Source: Betaproteobacteria bacterium HGW-Betaproteobacteria-16 (lineage in GTDB: Bacteria; Pseudomonadota; Gammaproteobacteria; Burkholderiales; Burkholderiaceae_C). Taken from it: a stretch of DNA of 64,000 nt. Positions 54,425 to 64,000 of this stretch are shown piece after piece (position 1 is the stretch's first letter; every line of letters starts with the position of its first letter). Location: positions 1 to 64,000 of the forward strand of contig PHCQ01000011.1 in assembly GCA_002840835.1 (NCBI GenBank). Direction: 5' to 3'. The position numbers were made by a program, and so were the translations under genes. Below the pieces are notes generated by a model that saw only the letters and a program-made list of their open reading frames with translations, had not been told where the DNA came from and ran no database searches.

Positions 54425-55381
54425 TCAGCCCTCCGGTTTCGGTGGCTGAGCGCCGGCCGACTTCAGCGCCTCGGCCACCCGTCTGCCCAGGGCTTCCGCC
54501 TGTTCGAGCGATTCGACCTGCGCCTGGTCACGCACACGCACCATCGGTGAAGCGCCCTCAGGATCGCCCCAGGCGCCATCCAGCCACAAGGGAGCCGCAC
54601 CGCCTGTCGAAGCCTCTTCGCCATCCCACTGCGCGTAGGCCGCCAGGGGCATCGAGCAACTGCCGCCCATGGCCCTGGAAACCGTGCGTTCGGCGGCCAC
54701 GCGCAGCCAGGTGGGCATGTGGATCAGGGGCGCCAGCGCAGCCACCAGGTCATCCCGGTCGGCACGCACCTCAATGCCCAGTGCGCCTTGCCCTGCTGCA
54801 GGCAGCGACTCCACCGGTTCAAAAACATGGCGGATACGCTCAGCCAGTCCCAGGCGCTTGAGACCTGCCGCGGCCAGCACAATGGCGTGGTACTGACCCT
54901 CGTCCAGCTTTCGCAGTCGGGTATCGAGGTTGCCACGCAGGGGTTCGATGCGAACGTCCTGGCGCCCCAGGCGGTCCAGCGCTTCACGCAACAGCACCAG
55001 CCGACGCAGGCTGGAGGTGCCCACCACCGCATCGGGTGGCAGATCGGACAGACCGCTGCACACGGGCGACACCCAGGCATCCCTGGGATCTTCCCGCTCC
55101 ATCACGCAGGCCAGTGCAAAACCCTGGGGCAAATCCATGGGCACGTCCTTGAGCGAATGCACCGCGATATCGGCGCGCCCCTCTTCCAGCGCCACCTCGA
55201 GTTCCTTGACGAACAGGCCCTTGCCGCCCACCTTGGAAAGGCTGCGATCCAGAATCTGGTCGCCCTTGGTGGTCATGCCCAACAGATGGACCGTGTGACC
55301 CAGGGCTTCCAGCAGGGCTTTGACGTGCTCGGCCTGCCACAAGGCAAGCCGACTTTCGCGTGTGGCGATGGTGATCTTCAT
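54425..55381 (-). CDS. hemC: Porphobilinogen deaminase (hydroxymethylbilane synthase)
   Basis: 318 aa. It polymerises four porphobilinogens on a dipyrromethane cofactor attached to Cys242 (in [12 protein letters not shown]), matching E. coli Cys242. Other motifs are [20 protein letters not shown] and [10 protein letters not shown]. It is the first gene of hemC-hemD-hemX-hemY, divergent from ppc with 132 bases between. Confidence 0.97.
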   Translation of the reverse strand: MKITIATRESRLALWQAEHVKALLEALGHTVHLLGMTTKGDQILDRSLSKVGGKGLFVKELEVALEEGRADIAVHSLKDVPMDLPQGFALACVMEREDPRDAWVSPVCSGLSDLPPDAVVGTSSLRRLVLLREALDRLGRQDVRIEPLRGNLDTRLRKLDEGQYHAIVLAAAGLKRLGLAERIRHVFEPVESLPAAGQGALGIEVRADRDDLVAALAPLIHMPTWLRVAAERTVSRAMGGSCSMPLAAYAQWDGEEASTGGAAPLWLDGAWGDPEGASPMVRVRDQAQVESLEQAEALGRRVAEALKSAGAQPPKPEG

Positions 55382-55513
55382 GGGGGTGGGCTGATGGGTC
55401 GGTGCGCCAAAGCAGATGGGCGGCCAACCCATGTTTTCGTTCCTGCTTGGTAACGGGTTGACGGCGTTGGGATGCTAGCATGCGGGCTGCCCAAAATTTC
55501 AGCACCCTCTCCC

Positions 55514-58500
55514 ATGAACCGAAAGCCCGCTCGCGCCGCCGCATCCCCTGCAACGACCCCGGCCAGGGCCATTGCGACGACCCCGAAACCTCGGTCAGGT
55601 GCCGACAAGGACAAACCGCTGATTGAAGACATTCGCCTGCTGGGGCGCATTCTGGGCGATGTGATCCGAGAGCAGGAAGGGCAAGCGGCGTTCGAGTTGA
55701 TTGAACAGATCCGGCAGCTCTCTGTCGCGTTCCGCCGCCATGCAGACCAGTCGGCTGACAAGGCCCTGAAGAAGCTGCTCAAGGGACTGAGCGGCGACCA
55801 GACGGTGAGCGTGATTCGCGCCTTCACCTACTTCAGCCACCTGGCCAACCTGGCCGAAGACCGCCACCACATCCGCCGTCGCGCGGTACACGAGCGCGCC
55901 GGTGACCTCCAGGAAGGTAGCCTGGCGCTCACGCTGCAACGCCTGCGCAAGGCGGGCATCGCGCCTTCGGACGTGCTGCACACGCTGGCACAGAGCCACA
56001 TTTCGCCGGTGCTGACCGCGCACCCAACGGAGGTGCAACGCAAGAGCATTCTGGATGCCGAACGCGCCATTGCCCGGCTGCTCACCGAACGCGAAGCGGG
56101 TGAAGCGCGGCTGCCCCGGGAGCTGGCCGACAACGAAGCCCAGATGCGGGCACGTGTCACGCAGCTCTGGCAGACGCGGCTGTTGCGGTTCACCAAGCTG
56201 ACCGTGGCCGATGAAATCGAGAACGCGCTCAGCTATTACGAAGCCACGTTCCTGACCCAGATTCCCAAGCTCTACCGGGACCTGGAGCAAGGCCTGAAAG
56301 ACAAGGGCACGGCAGGGCAGCCCTTGGCCACCTTCCTGCGCATGGGCCAGTGGATCGGTGGCGACAGGGACGGCAACCCCAACGTGACCGCCGAAACCTT
56401 GGAACTGGCGCTAAAGAGCCAGAGCGACATGGTGCTGCGCCACCACCTCACCCAGGTGCACCTGCTGGGCGCCGAGCTGTCTGTGTCGGCGATGCTGAAC
56501 AGCGTCAGCCCGGCCATGCAGGCCTTGGCCGAGCGTTCACCCGACCGAAACGCCCACCGGCAGGATGAACCGTACCGTCGGGCCCTCACCGGCATCTACG
56601 CCCGCCTGGCCGCCACCCTCACACAGCTCACAGGTGGCGAAGCTGCGCGGCACGCCGTGGCGCCACAAGACCCTTATGCAGATGCTGCCGAATTCCTGGC
56701 TGACTTGCGCACCATCGAGGCGTCGCTGGTGGCGAACCACGGCGCAGCGCTGGCCAGCGCGCGCCTGCACCCGCTGATCCGCGCGGTGGAGGTGTTCGGT
56801 TTTCATCTGGCCACGGTGGACCTGCGTCAGAGTTCGGACAAGCACGAGGAAGTGATCAACGAACTGCTGGCGGTGGCGCGCATCGAGTCGGCCTACAGCC
56901 AGCTCGACGAGGCCAGCAAACAGGCCGTGCTGCTGCGACAGCTCAACGATGCCCGCCCCTTGCGCGTGCCGGGAGCCACGTATTCGGAGCACAGCCTGAG
57001 TGAGCTGAGTATTTTCGAGACGGCTCGTCTGGGGCGCGAGCGCCTGGGTGCACAGTCCATCCGGCACGCCATCATCAGCCACACCGAGACGGTGAGCGAC
57101 CTGCTGGAAGTGCTGCTGCTGCAGAAGGAAACCGGCCTGCTCCATGGTTTGCTGGGCGAAAACGCGGTCTGCGACCTGATCGTGGTGCCCCTGTTCGAGA
57201 CCATTGAAGACCTGCGCAACGCCGCGCCCATCATGCGCGACTACTACGCACTGCCCGGCGTGCGCGCCATGGTGCAGCGCGGCCAGGCAGACGGGTACAG
57301 CGAGCAGGACATCATGCTGGGTTACTCCGACAGCAACAAGGACGGCGGCATCTTCACCAGCAACTGGGAGCTCTACCGCGCCGAGACTGCGCTGGTGAAA
57401 CTGTTTGATGAACTCAATGCCGGCGAGGCGTGGGGGCACACCGATCCGGCGCCGGGCAGCCCCAAGCCGGATCAGCCCCCTCGGGGGGCAGCGACCCGCG
57501 CAAGCGGCGAAGCGTGGGGGCACGTCGCTCCGGCGTCGGGCAGCCCCAAGCCGGATCAGCCCGCTCGGGGGGCAGCGACCCGCGCAGCGGTGGAGCGTGG
57601 GGGCCATATCCGGCTTCGCATGTTCCATGGTCGGGGCGGCACCGTGGGCCGCGGCGGTGGTCCCAGCTACCAGGCCATCCTGGCCCAGCCCCCCGGTACC
57701 GTGCGCGGACAGATCCGCCTCACCGAACAGGGCGAGGTGATCGGCTCCAAGTACGCCAACCCCGAAATCGGCCGGCGCAACCTGGAAACCCTGGTGGCCG
57801 CCACGCTGGAAGCCACCCTGCTGCAGACCACGCGCGATGCACCGGCCGCGTTCATGGAAGCGGCAGACGCGCTTTCGCTGCACAGCATGGCGGCTTACCG
57901 CGCGCTGGTGTACGAGACCCCGCGTTTCGCCGAGTACTTTTTTGATGCCACGCCGATTCGCGAAATCGCCGAACTCAACATCGGTTCCCGGCCCGCGTCG
58001 CGCAAGGCGACACAGCGCATTGAAGATCTGCGGGCGATTCCCTGGGGCTTCAGCTGGGGCCAATGCAGGCTCACGCTACCGGGCTGGTACGGCTTCGGCT
58101 CGGCGGTGCAGGCGTTCCTTCAGCAGAACGGGCCTGCGGGTGTTGCGAAACAAAAGGCCTTGCTGCAGAAAATGGCCACCCAGTGGCCCTTCTTTCGCAC
58201 CTTGTTGTCCAACATGGACATGGTGCTGGCCAAAAGCGATCTGGCGCTGGCGTCTCGGTACGCCGAGCTGGTGGAAGACCGGCGCCTTCGCAACAGGGTT
58301 TTTTCCACCGTTCAGGCGGAATGGCACCGCACCGTCGACGCGTTGAACATGATCACCGGCGCCAAGCAACGGCTGGTCAGCAATGCCGCGCTGCAACGCT
58401 CCATCCGGCACCGCTTCCCCTACATCGATCCGTTGCACCATCTGCAGGTGGAACTGGTGCGACGGTACCGCGCAGGTGAAAGTGACGCCGAAAAGGACGG

Positions 58501-58567
58501 CCGCGTGCGCCGAGGCATTCACATCTCGATCAATGGCATTGCGGCCGGGCTGCGGAATACCGGGTGA
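55514..58567 (+). CDS. ppc: Phosphoenolpyruvate carboxylase, with in-frame repeat insertion
   Basis: 1017 aa; carboxylates PEP to oxaloacetate. Active-site signatures are present: [10 protein letters not shown], the [10 protein letters not shown] motif, [24 protein letters not shown] and the C-terminal end [10 protein letters not shown]. It is longer than usual (about 880-960 aa) for two reasons. It has an N-terminal Ala/Pro-rich extension of about 35 residues, and an insertion of about 56-60 residues between LVKLFDELN and [11 protein letters not shown]. That insertion is two copies of an 84-base repeat whose translation reads GEAWGH... and ends PRGAATRA. Start ATG 55514 has no good ribosome site; a TTG/GTG at 55472 is less likely. 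The frame stays open through the insertion, so the enzyme may be functional. Confidence 0.95.
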   Translation: MNRKPARAAASPATTPARAIATTPKPRSGADKDKPLIEDIRLLGRILGDVIREQEGQAAFELIEQIRQLSVAFRRHADQSADKALKKLLKGLSGDQTVSVIRAFTYFSHLANLAEDRHHIRRRAVHERAGDLQEGSLALTLQRLRKAGIAPSDVLHTLAQSHISPVLTAHPTEVQRKSILDAERAIARLLTEREAGEARLPRELADNEAQMRARVTQLWQTRLLRFTKLTVADEIENALSYYEATFLTQIPKLYRDLEQGLKDKGTAGQPLATFLRMGQWIGGDRDGNPNVTAETLELALKSQSDMVLRHHLTQVHLLGAELSVSAMLNSVSPAMQALAERSPDRNAHRQDEPYRRALTGIYARLAATLTQLTGGEAARHAVAPQDPYADAAEFLADLRTIEASLVANHGAALASARLHPLIRAVEVFGFHLATVDLRQSSDKHEEVINELLAVARIESAYSQLDEASKQAVLLRQLNDARPLRVPGATYSEHSLSELSIFETARLGRERLGAQSIRHAIISHTETVSDLLEVLLLQKETGLLHGLLGENAVCDLIVVPLFETIEDLRNAAPIMRDYYALPGVRAMVQRGQADGYSEQDIMLGYSDSNKDGGIFTSNWELYRAETALVKLFDELNAGEAWGHTDPAPGSPKPDQPPRGAATRASGEAWGHVAPASGSPKPDQPARGAATRAAVERGGHIRLRMFHGRGGTVGRGGGPSYQAILAQPPGTVRGQIRLTEQGEVIGSKYANPEIGRRNLETLVAATLEATLLQTTRDAPAAFMEAADALSLHSMAAYRALVYETPRFAEYFFDATPIREIAELNIGSRPASRKATQRIEDLRAIPWGFSWGQCRLTLPGWYGFGSAVQAFLQQNGPAGVAKQKALLQKMATQWPFFRTLLSNMDMVLAKSDLALASRYAELVEDRRLRNRVFSTVQAEWHRTVDALNMITGAKQRLVSNAALQRSIRHRFPYIDPLHHLQVELVRRYRAGESDAEKDGRVRRGIHISINGIAAGLRNTG
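57423..57600. repeat. Two and a part tandem copies of an 84-base repeat inside ppc
   Basis: Copy 1 begins GCGAGGCGTGGGGGC (57423) and copy 2 GCGAAGCGTGGGGGC (57507), 84 bases apart, then a 12-base start of a third at 57587. Each contains GCCCC(C/G)TCGGGGGGC, the type of palindrome common between genes in Comamonadaceae. 84 is divisible by three, keeping the frame. Confidence 0.85.
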
Positions 58568-58593
58568 GTCGCACGCGTCGCGGCGGTAAAACC

Positions 58594-58599
58594 TAGAAT
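58594..58599 (+). promoter_or_regulatory. Possible -10 box of the PHP gene, very short leader
   Basis: TAGAAT lies six bases before the GTG start, so a transcript from it would be almost leaderless. No ribosome site is seen, which supports that reading. Confidence 0.35.
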
Positions 58600-58605
58600 G
58601 CCCGA

Positions 58606-59463
58606 GTGACCCAACTCATCAACGCCGATCTCCATTGCCATTCCATCGTGTCCGACGGCACGCTCACGCCCGAGGCACTGGCCCTGCGCGCCAAGGCCAA
58701 CGGCGTGGAGCTGTGGGCATTGACCGATCACGATGAAATTGGCGGGCAGGATCGCGCGATCGAGGCGGCCCGACGTGCAGGTCTGAGTTACCTGACTGGC
58801 GCTGAAATCTCCGTCACCTTCGCCGGGACCACCGTGCACATCGTGGGTCTGGGCATGGACCACACCCACCCTGCCTTGCTCAATGGCTTGCGCGCCACAC
58901 GCGGCGGCCGGGAAATGCGGGCCAGGGCCATGAGCGACGACCTCCTGGCCAGGGCCGGCATTCCGGGTGTTTACGAAGGTGCCCTCAAATATGTGGACAA
59001 CCCCGAACTCATCTCGCGCACCCACTTTGCGCGCTATCTCGTGGAAGCAGGCGTGTGCAAGGACACCAACGAAGTGTTTCGCAAGTTCATCGTCGAAGGC
59101 AAGCCCGGCTTCGTGCCGCACCGGTGGGCCAGCTTGCGCGACGCCGTGGGCTGGATCACCGATTCTGGCGGCGTTGCCATCATTGCGCACCCGGGCCGCT
59201 ACAAGCTCACCGCCAACGAAGAGTACGCGCTGTTTACCGAGTTCAAGACCTTGGGCGGGCAAGGCGTTGAGGTCATGACCGGTGCCCACGGCCAGGCCGA
59301 CTACGTGAAGTACGCCGAGTATTGCCAGGAGTTCGATCTGGCGGCCTCGCGCGGTAGCGACTTCCACAGCCCGGAAGAAAGCCACACCGATCTGGGCAAG
59401 TTGCCGCCCTTGCCGGGCAGCGTGACCCCGGTGTGGGCACTGCTGGATTCGCGCATCCAGTGA
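58606..59463 (+). CDS. PHP-domain phosphoesterase (YciV / RNase AM-like)
   Basis: 285 aa. Metal ligands are visible in DLHCHSIVSDG, LTDHDEIGG, EIS, IAHPGRY and RGSDFHSP. The family includes 3',5'-nucleotide bisphosphatase and 5'-3' exonuclease RNase AM. GTG start; its stop overlaps the next ATG by 1 base (TGATG). Confidence 0.93.
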   Translation: MTQLINADLHCHSIVSDGTLTPEALALRAKANGVELWALTDHDEIGGQDRAIEAARRAGLSYLTGAEISVTFAGTTVHIVGLGMDHTHPALLNGLRATRGGREMRARAMSDDLLARAGIPGVYEGALKYVDNPELISRTHFARYLVEAGVCKDTNEVFRKFIVEGKPGFVPHRWASLRDAVGWITDSGGVAIIAHPGRYKLTANEEYALFTEFKTLGGQGVEVMTGAHGQADYVKYAEYCQEFDLAASRGSDFHSPEESHTDLGKLPPLPGSVTPVWALLDSRIQ

Positions 59464-60371
59464 TGCCGGCCCAGCTCCCGCCCAAGCTGCCACCTTCGGT
59501 GCTTGGCGTGATCTTCCTCGTGCTGGCCACCGCCTGCTTCGCCGTGCTGGACACCACCGTCAAAGTGGTCGGCGCCTCCATGTCGATCCTCGTGGCGGTC
59601 TGGTTTCGCTACGTGTTCCAAGCGGTCGCGGTGGCGGCGTTCATGCTGCCCAGGCAAGGGCGGCAGTTGCTGAAGACCGAACACCCCCGCTACCAGGTGG
59701 TTCGCGGTCTGTTGTTGCTCATGGTGAGTGTGCTGTCGTTCGTCAGCGTGCAGTACATGCCGGTGGGCGAGTTCACCGCCATCATCATGACCACGCCGTT
59801 GGTGGTGACCCTGCTGGCGGCCCTGCTACTGAAGGAGCGCGTTTCCGTGCTGCGGTGGGCGCTGGTGGCCGGCGGTTTCACTGGCGCCCTGCTGGTGGTG
59901 CAACCCGGCGACGCCATGATCGGCTGGACGAGCCTGATACCCATGGTGATGGTGTTCACCTATGCCTGTTTCCAGATACTCACCAGCAAGATGGCGCGCA
60001 CCGAAAACCCCATGACCATGCACCTCTACACCGGCTGGGTGGGTGCGCTGATCGCCACCGCCGCCCTCCCCCTGATCTGGCAAGGCTTGCCCGACTTGCG
60101 CACTTTTGCCTTTCTCTGTCTGATCGGCCTGGCGGGTACTGTGGGGCACTTTCTCCTGATTCTGGCGTTCGCACGAACCAAGGCCTCCACGCTCACACCG
60201 TTTCTGTACTCGCAGATCGGCTTTGCCATGCTGTGTGGCTGGGTGGTGTTTGACCACATCCCTGGCCGGCTGGAGCTGGGCGGCATCGCACTCATCGTGC
60301 TGTGCGGCGCCACGGCGAGCTGGCTGACCGCGCGCGAGAAGCGGCTCCCGGTCGAACCTCCGGAAGCCTGA
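59463..60371 (+). CDS. EamA/RhaT-family (DMT) transporter
   Basis: 302 aa, ten predicted membrane helices in two EamA repeats (first from VLGVIFLVLATACFAVLDT, second from IPMVMVFTYACFQILTSK). Probable exporter of a small metabolite; the substrate is unknown. Coupled to the PHP gene upstream by a TGATG overlap. Confidence 0.92.
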   Translation: MPAQLPPKLPPSVLGVIFLVLATACFAVLDTTVKVVGASMSILVAVWFRYVFQAVAVAAFMLPRQGRQLLKTEHPRYQVVRGLLLLMVSVLSFVSVQYMPVGEFTAIIMTTPLVVTLLAALLLKERVSVLRWALVAGGFTGALLVVQPGDAMIGWTSLIPMVMVFTYACFQILTSKMARTENPMTMHLYTGWVGALIATAALPLIWQGLPDLRTFAFLCLIGLAGTVGHFLLILAFARTKASTLTPFLYSQIGFAMLCGWVVFDHIPGRLELGGIALIVLCGATASWLTAREKRLPVEPPEA

Positions 60372-60419
60372 GAGGCTGCCCGGGTTGGCGCCTGCCGTGG
60401 GCCCACGCACAATAGGCCC

Positions 60420-61055
60420 ATGTCACAGTATTTCGAAGTCCACCCCGACAACCCGCAGCCCCGCCTGCTCAAACAGGCGGCTCAGCTGCTGGAACGCGGC
60501 GGCGTGCTGGCCGTGCCCACTGACTCCAGCTACGCGCTGGTCTGCCACCTGGACGACAAGGCCGCTGCCGATCGCCTGCGCCGGATCCGGCAGGTCGACG
60601 ACAAGCACCACCTCACCCTGCTGTGCCGGGATCTGAGCGAGCTGGCCAGCTACGCGAGGGTCGACAACCGGCAGTACCGCCTGCTCAAGCTCGCCACACC
60701 CGGGCCGTACACCTTCATTCTCGAAGCCAGCAAGGAAGTGCCCAGACGGCTCAGCCATCCGTCGCGCAAAACCATCGGCCTGCGTGTGCCCGGCCACCAC
60801 ACCTTGCTCGAACTGCTGGCCTTGCACAATGGCCCGCTGCTGGCCACCACCCTGATTCCGCCCGGCGAGACCGCCCCCTTGAACGACGCGAACGAAATCC
60901 GCGAGCGCTTCCAGCATGACCTGGCAGGCGTCATCGATGCCGGTGCCTGTGTACTCGAACCCACCACCGTGATCGACCTCACCGCCATGGGCAGTGGCGG
61001 TGAACCGGAGGTGATCCGCGAGGGGCAAGGTGCCTTGGGCCCCTTGGGGCTGTAG
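60420..61055 (+). CDS. YciO/Sua5/YrdC family protein
   Basis: 211 aa, YrdC-like dsRNA-binding fold. VPTDSSYALVCHLDDK has the KxRP-like nucleotide site less clearly than TsaC, and KHHLTLLCRDLSELASYA and PGPYTFILEAS match YciO. Related to L-threonylcarbamoyladenylate synthase for the tRNA t6A modification, but a YciO paralogue role is more likely. A -10-like CACAAT is just before the ATG. Confidence 0.9.
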   Translation: MSQYFEVHPDNPQPRLLKQAAQLLERGGVLAVPTDSSYALVCHLDDKAAADRLRRIRQVDDKHHLTLLCRDLSELASYARVDNRQYRLLKLATPGPYTFILEASKEVPRRLSHPSRKTIGLRVPGHHTLLELLALHNGPLLATTLIPPGETAPLNDANEIRERFQHDLAGVIDAGACVLEPTTVIDLTAMGSGGEPEVIREGQGALGPLGL

Positions 61056-61144
61056 GGCTCGGGCAGGCACGTCCGCGGGGCAAAACGCGCCCTTTCTGAT
61101 CCGGTCGTTCCGTCTGGGACAATAGCCGTTTGCCTACGCCCGCC

Positions 61145-61813
61145 ATGGACCTCGCACAGATCATCCAGACCATCGCCATCTACGCCATTCCGGTGCTGTT
61201 TGCCATCACCGTGCATGAGGCGGCCCATGGCTATGCGGCACGTCATTTTGGCGACAACACGGCGCACATGATGGGGCGCATCACGCTCAATCCCATCAAG
61301 CACATCGACCCGGTGGGCACCATCGCCATGCCGCTGATGCTGTACTTCGCCACCTCCGGCGCCTTCCTCTTCGGCTACGCCAAGCCCGTGCCCGTCAACT
61401 TTGGCAATCTGCGCCGTCCCAAGCGCGACATGATCTGGGTCGCGCTGGCGGGCCCCGGTGCCAATCTCGTTCAGGCGATCGGCTGGACGGTGCTGCTGTA
61501 CCTGCTGGTTGCATCGGGCTTAGAGGAAGTCTTTTTCCTGAAGATGTGCCAGGCGGGCGTGTTGGTCAATCTTGTGATGTTTGCCTTCAACCTGTTTCCA
61601 CTGCCCCCTCTGGACGGCGGGCGTATTCTGGTCGGGCTGCTTCCCTGGAAACAGGCCGAACTGGTCTCTCGCGTCGAACCCTGGGGCTTCTTCATCGTGC
61701 TGGCCCTCGTGATCACCGGCGTGGTCGGCAACCTGTGGCTGCGCCCCCTGATGATGCTCACCCACAGTGCCATCGAGGTGTTGCTGACGCCTCTGCGCCT
61801 GCTGATCCTTTGA
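61145..61813 (+). CDS. Site-2 protease family (peptidase M50) membrane protein
   Basis: 222 aa with about six helices. The zinc motif HEAAH is His24-Glu25-x2-His28; the third ligand motif is NLFPLPPLDGGRI. It is of the short group related to YwhC/FtsH-linked S2P proteases. No PDZ domain. Lies 41 bases before trpS. Confidence 0.93.
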   Translation: MDLAQIIQTIAIYAIPVLFAITVHEAAHGYAARHFGDNTAHMMGRITLNPIKHIDPVGTIAMPLMLYFATSGAFLFGYAKPVPVNFGNLRRPKRDMIWVALAGPGANLVQAIGWTVLLYLLVASGLEEVFFLKMCQAGVLVNLVMFAFNLFPLPPLDGGRILVGLLPWKQAELVSRVEPWGFFIVLALVITGVVGNLWLRPLMMLTHSAIEVLLTPLRLLIL

Positions 61814-61854
61814 GGCCGTTTTTTCCAGCCTTCGATTCAGACAACCACAGCTCC

Positions 61855-63150
61855 ATGAAAACCCTGCGCGTTCTCACCGGCATCACCACTTCTGGCACGC
61901 CCCACCTGGGCAACTACGTGGGCGCCATCCGCCCCACCGTTCGGGCCAGCCGCCTGGCCGAAGTCGAGAGCTTCTACTTCCTGGCCGACTACCACGCCCT
62001 CATCAAGGTGGGCGAACCGGCCCGTGTGCAGCGATCCACGCTGGAGATTGCAGCCACCTGGCTGGCTTGCGGCCTCGATCCCGATAAGGTGACCTTCTAC
62101 CGCCAGTCCGACATCCCCGAGATCCCCGAGCTAACCTGGCTGCTCACTTGCGTGACCGGCAAGGGGGTGCTCAACCGGGCGCATGCCTACAAGGCCTCGG
62201 TGGACAAGAACACCGCTGCGGGCGATGACCCGGACGCTGGCGTGACCGCCGGCCTGTTCATGTACCCGGTGCTGATGGCGGCCGACATCCTGATGTTCAA
62301 CGCCCACCAGGTGCCCGTGGGACGTGACCAGATCCAGCACATTGAAATGGCGCGCGACATGGCGTCAAGTTTCAACCACCTGTATGGCGAGCACTTCACG
62401 CTGCCGGAGGCCGCCATTGAAGAGCATGTGGCCACCTTGCCGGGCCTGGATGGCCGCAAGATGAGCAAGAGCTACGACAACACCATCCCACTGTTCGCCC
62501 CCAAGGACCAGTTACGCAAACTCATCATGGGCATCCTCACCGACTCGCGCGCACCGGGTGAGCCCAAATCCACCGAAGGTTCTGCGGTGTTCCAGCTGTA
62601 CCAGGCCTTTGCCACCGCTGAAGAAACCGCAGCGCTGGCCCGGGCCTACGCAGACGGCATTGCCTGGGGCGAAGCCAAGCAACTGGTGGCAGACCGCTTG
62701 GAACAGGAAATCGCCCCCTTGCGCGAGGTGTACGACGCCCTGATCCAGAATCCGGCCAAGATCGAGCAAACGCTGTTGCAAGGCGCAGAGAAGGCCCGCG
62801 CCATTGCCACCCCCTTCACCCGCCGCCTGCGCCATGCGGTGGGCCTGCGTCCCTTGCAGTCGGCCCCAGTGGCGGCAGCCAAGCCAAAGAGCAGCAAGGT
62901 CGCTGCACCCAGTTTCAAGCAATATCGTGCCGACGACGGTCTGTTTTGCTTCAAGCTGATCGACGCCAATGGTGAATTGCTGCTGGAAAGCCTGGGATTT
63001 GCTTCCCCCAAAGAGGCCGCACAACTCATTACACAATTGCAGCAAGCGGGTGTGCCTGCGCTGGAAGCCAACCTGCCCAGGCTCAAGTTGTACGGCACCA
63101 TGGCCGATGTACAACGGGCATTGGCTCATTTCAATCCTTTGGCCGCCTGA
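61855..63150 (+). CDS. trpS: Tryptophan--tRNA ligase with C-terminal YegP-like extension
   Basis: 431 aa. Class I signatures are GTPHLGNY (HIGH) and KMSKS in GRKMSKSYDN. The core ends near 345; an additional domain of about 80 residues follows a Lys/Ala-rich linker (VAAAKPKSSKVAAPS). It includes FKQYRADDGLFCFKLIDANGE and ESLGFASPKEAAQLI, which looks like a single YegP/DUF1508 repeat. E. coli TrpS is only 334 aa. The extension is seen in other betaproteobacteria as far as I recall, and its role is unknown. Confidence 0.95.
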   Translation: MKTLRVLTGITTSGTPHLGNYVGAIRPTVRASRLAEVESFYFLADYHALIKVGEPARVQRSTLEIAATWLACGLDPDKVTFYRQSDIPEIPELTWLLTCVTGKGVLNRAHAYKASVDKNTAAGDDPDAGVTAGLFMYPVLMAADILMFNAHQVPVGRDQIQHIEMARDMASSFNHLYGEHFTLPEAAIEEHVATLPGLDGRKMSKSYDNTIPLFAPKDQLRKLIMGILTDSRAPGEPKSTEGSAVFQLYQAFATAEETAALARAYADGIAWGEAKQLVADRLEQEIAPLREVYDALIQNPAKIEQTLLQGAEKARAIATPFTRRLRHAVGLRPLQSAPVAAAKPKSSKVAAPSFKQYRADDGLFCFKLIDANGELLLESLGFASPKEAAQLITQLQQAGVPALEANLPRLKLYGTMADVQRALAHFNPLAA

Positions 63151-63335
63151 ACGGACGGGGCCTTGTTTTGCGTGAAAATGGAGCCAGTTGCTTGTTGCAT
63201 GACCCGAGGGGCAACCCCGGCACAACTGAAAAAGTACAAACAAGGTCTGCATTTCTCACCCGCACACTATCGCCAAATGCCTCCTTTGCCGATATGCTCT
63301 CGCTCTGAAACCCTTTATCAACAGCATCGCCTGCC

Positions 63336-63929
63336 ATGAGTATTTTTGTCATTGATGATCACCCGCTGATGCGTGAAGCAGTGGTGATGCTGTTGCGGCG
63401 CTTGCGTTCGTCCACTCAGGTGGTGGAGCTCGAGCGCCTGGCATCGGTCAACCGCGCGATTGCCGAGCACGGCGAACCCGAGCTCGTGTGCCTGGATCTG
63501 AAGCTGCCCGACACCAATGGCGTGTCTGGCGTTCGCGAAGTCAGGCAGATGCTGCCCGACACTTCCCTGATCGTGCTCTCCGCGTCTCCCGCCTCAGACT
63601 ATGAAGACCTGGCCCGAGAAGCCGGTGCCGACGCCTACGTCGAAAAATCGGCGGGTGCTGCCCAGATCGCCAAAGTGCTGCGCGAGTTTCTTGCCGACGA
63701 AATCGAGGACGAAAACGCACCGACGATTCCCGAAAAGCTGTCCAAGCGCCAGAAGCAGTTGCTGGTCATGCTGGATCGTGGTCTTTCCAACCGGGACATC
63801 GCTGAGCAGCTTCAGATCAGCGAACACACCGTCAAGGTGCACCTGTGGCGGCTTTTCCGCCGACTCAATGTGAAAAGCCGGTCGCAGGCCAGCCACCTGG
63901 CCCGCACCGCCGGCCTGCTGGATCTTTAA
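63336..63929 (+). CDS. NarL/LuxR-family response regulator
   Basis: 197 aa. Receiver domain with Asp7/Asp8, phosphorylation site Asp54 (CLDLKLPD) and Lys104 (YVEKSAG); C-terminal LuxR HTH about 134-190 (SNRDIAEQLQISEHTVKVHL). No histidine kinase is in the window, so its partner is unknown. The 185-base gap before it holds a possible GATATGCT -10. Confidence 0.94.
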   Translation: MSIFVIDDHPLMREAVVMLLRRLRSSTQVVELERLASVNRAIAEHGEPELVCLDLKLPDTNGVSGVREVRQMLPDTSLIVLSASPASDYEDLAREAGADAYVEKSAGAAQIAKVLREFLADEIEDENAPTIPEKLSKRQKQLLVMLDRGLSNRDIAEQLQISEHTVKVHLWRLFRRLNVKSRSQASHLARTAGLLDL

Positions 63930-63970
63930 ACACGCTCGAGCGCCCCGGCACTGCCGGGCTCACCTCTCGT

Positions 63971-63995
63971 CAGGGCACCCACTGCGGGTGCCCTG
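63971..63995 (+). terminator. Terminator after the response-regulator gene
   Basis: CAGGGCACCC-actgc-GGGTGCCCTG followed by ATTTG at the window's end. A perfect 10-bp stem; the U-tract continues outside or is weak. Confidence 0.7.
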
Positions 63996-64000
63996 ATTTG

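Noticed and set aside
57423-57600. CRISPR array
   Set aside because: Only two and a part copies, no spacers of unique sequence, in a coding gene.

Overview
The window is a stretch of high-GC bacterial chromosome that reads as Betaproteobacteria, order Burkholderiales, most likely family Comamonadaceae (Hydrogenophaga/Acidovorax-like). The evidence is the Burkholderiales-type DUF3348-DUF802-OmpA-DUF2894 operon, the hemC-hemD-hemX-hemY cluster divergent from ppc, a short H-NS-like protein, an RNase E with an arginine-rich tail, TRAP transporter operons with periplasmic receptors, and palindromic CCCCCTCGGGGGG-type repeats. The genus call is inference.

Layout. 1-2.6 kb: a MalK/UgpC-type ABC ATPase (cut by the window edge) and its DeoR-type regulator face a GpdQ/CpdA-like phosphodiesterase across a palindrome-rich intergenic region; an alkaline phosphatase D follows (2.7-4.3 kb). 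4.5-8.1 kb: a two-subunit molybdenum hydroxylase overlapping its AraC-type regulator. 8-10 kb: an NAD(P)-binding epimerase-like protein divergent from a LysR regulator. 10.1-18 kb: an accessory region of visibly lower GC. It holds an intact IS30-family element, a remnant integron-cassette-like segment with a large attC-like hairpin, a pentapeptide-repeat membrane protein, a gene split by one in-frame TAA, a decayed SOUL haem-binding gene, a Crp/Fnr regulator, and a small two-gene insert bounded by a 119-bp direct repeat of the 3' end of the DUF2894 gene.

18-22.2 kb: four genes, each overlapping the next by 4 bases, encode a MotA/ExbB-like membrane protein with a very long coiled-coil tail, a MotB/OmpA-like partner and two proteins of unknown function. 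This looks like an ion-driven motor related in architecture to ZorAB, and is the best candidate for an undescribed system here. 22.6-27.1 kb: a tetR-yciI-tag operon, a type 2 glycerate kinase and an 8-oxoguanine deaminase. 27.2-34.2 kb: tandem 140-bp repeats, then a transcription unit with a TRAP transporter, class II (catabolic) HMG-CoA reductase and an SDR, divergent from a MocR-type regulator; this is probably a mevalonate or related-acid uptake and catabolic locus. 34.2-45.3 kb: a second TRAP transporter in one unit with indolepyruvate:ferredoxin oxidoreductase and an esterase, divergent from a LysR regulator, followed by a hydratase-family protein and an acyl-CoA synthetase.

45.3-64 kb is mostly core housekeeping: low-Mr phosphotyrosine phosphatase, H-NS-like protein, RluC, RNase E with a long structured leader, hemY/hemX/hemD/hemC, ppc (with an unusual in-frame repeat insertion next to an active-site loop), a PHP phosphoesterase, an EamA transporter, a YciO/Sua5 protein, a site-2 protease, TrpS with a YegP-like C-terminal addition, and a NarL/LuxR-type response regulator. 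No tRNA, rRNA or CRISPR array was seen.
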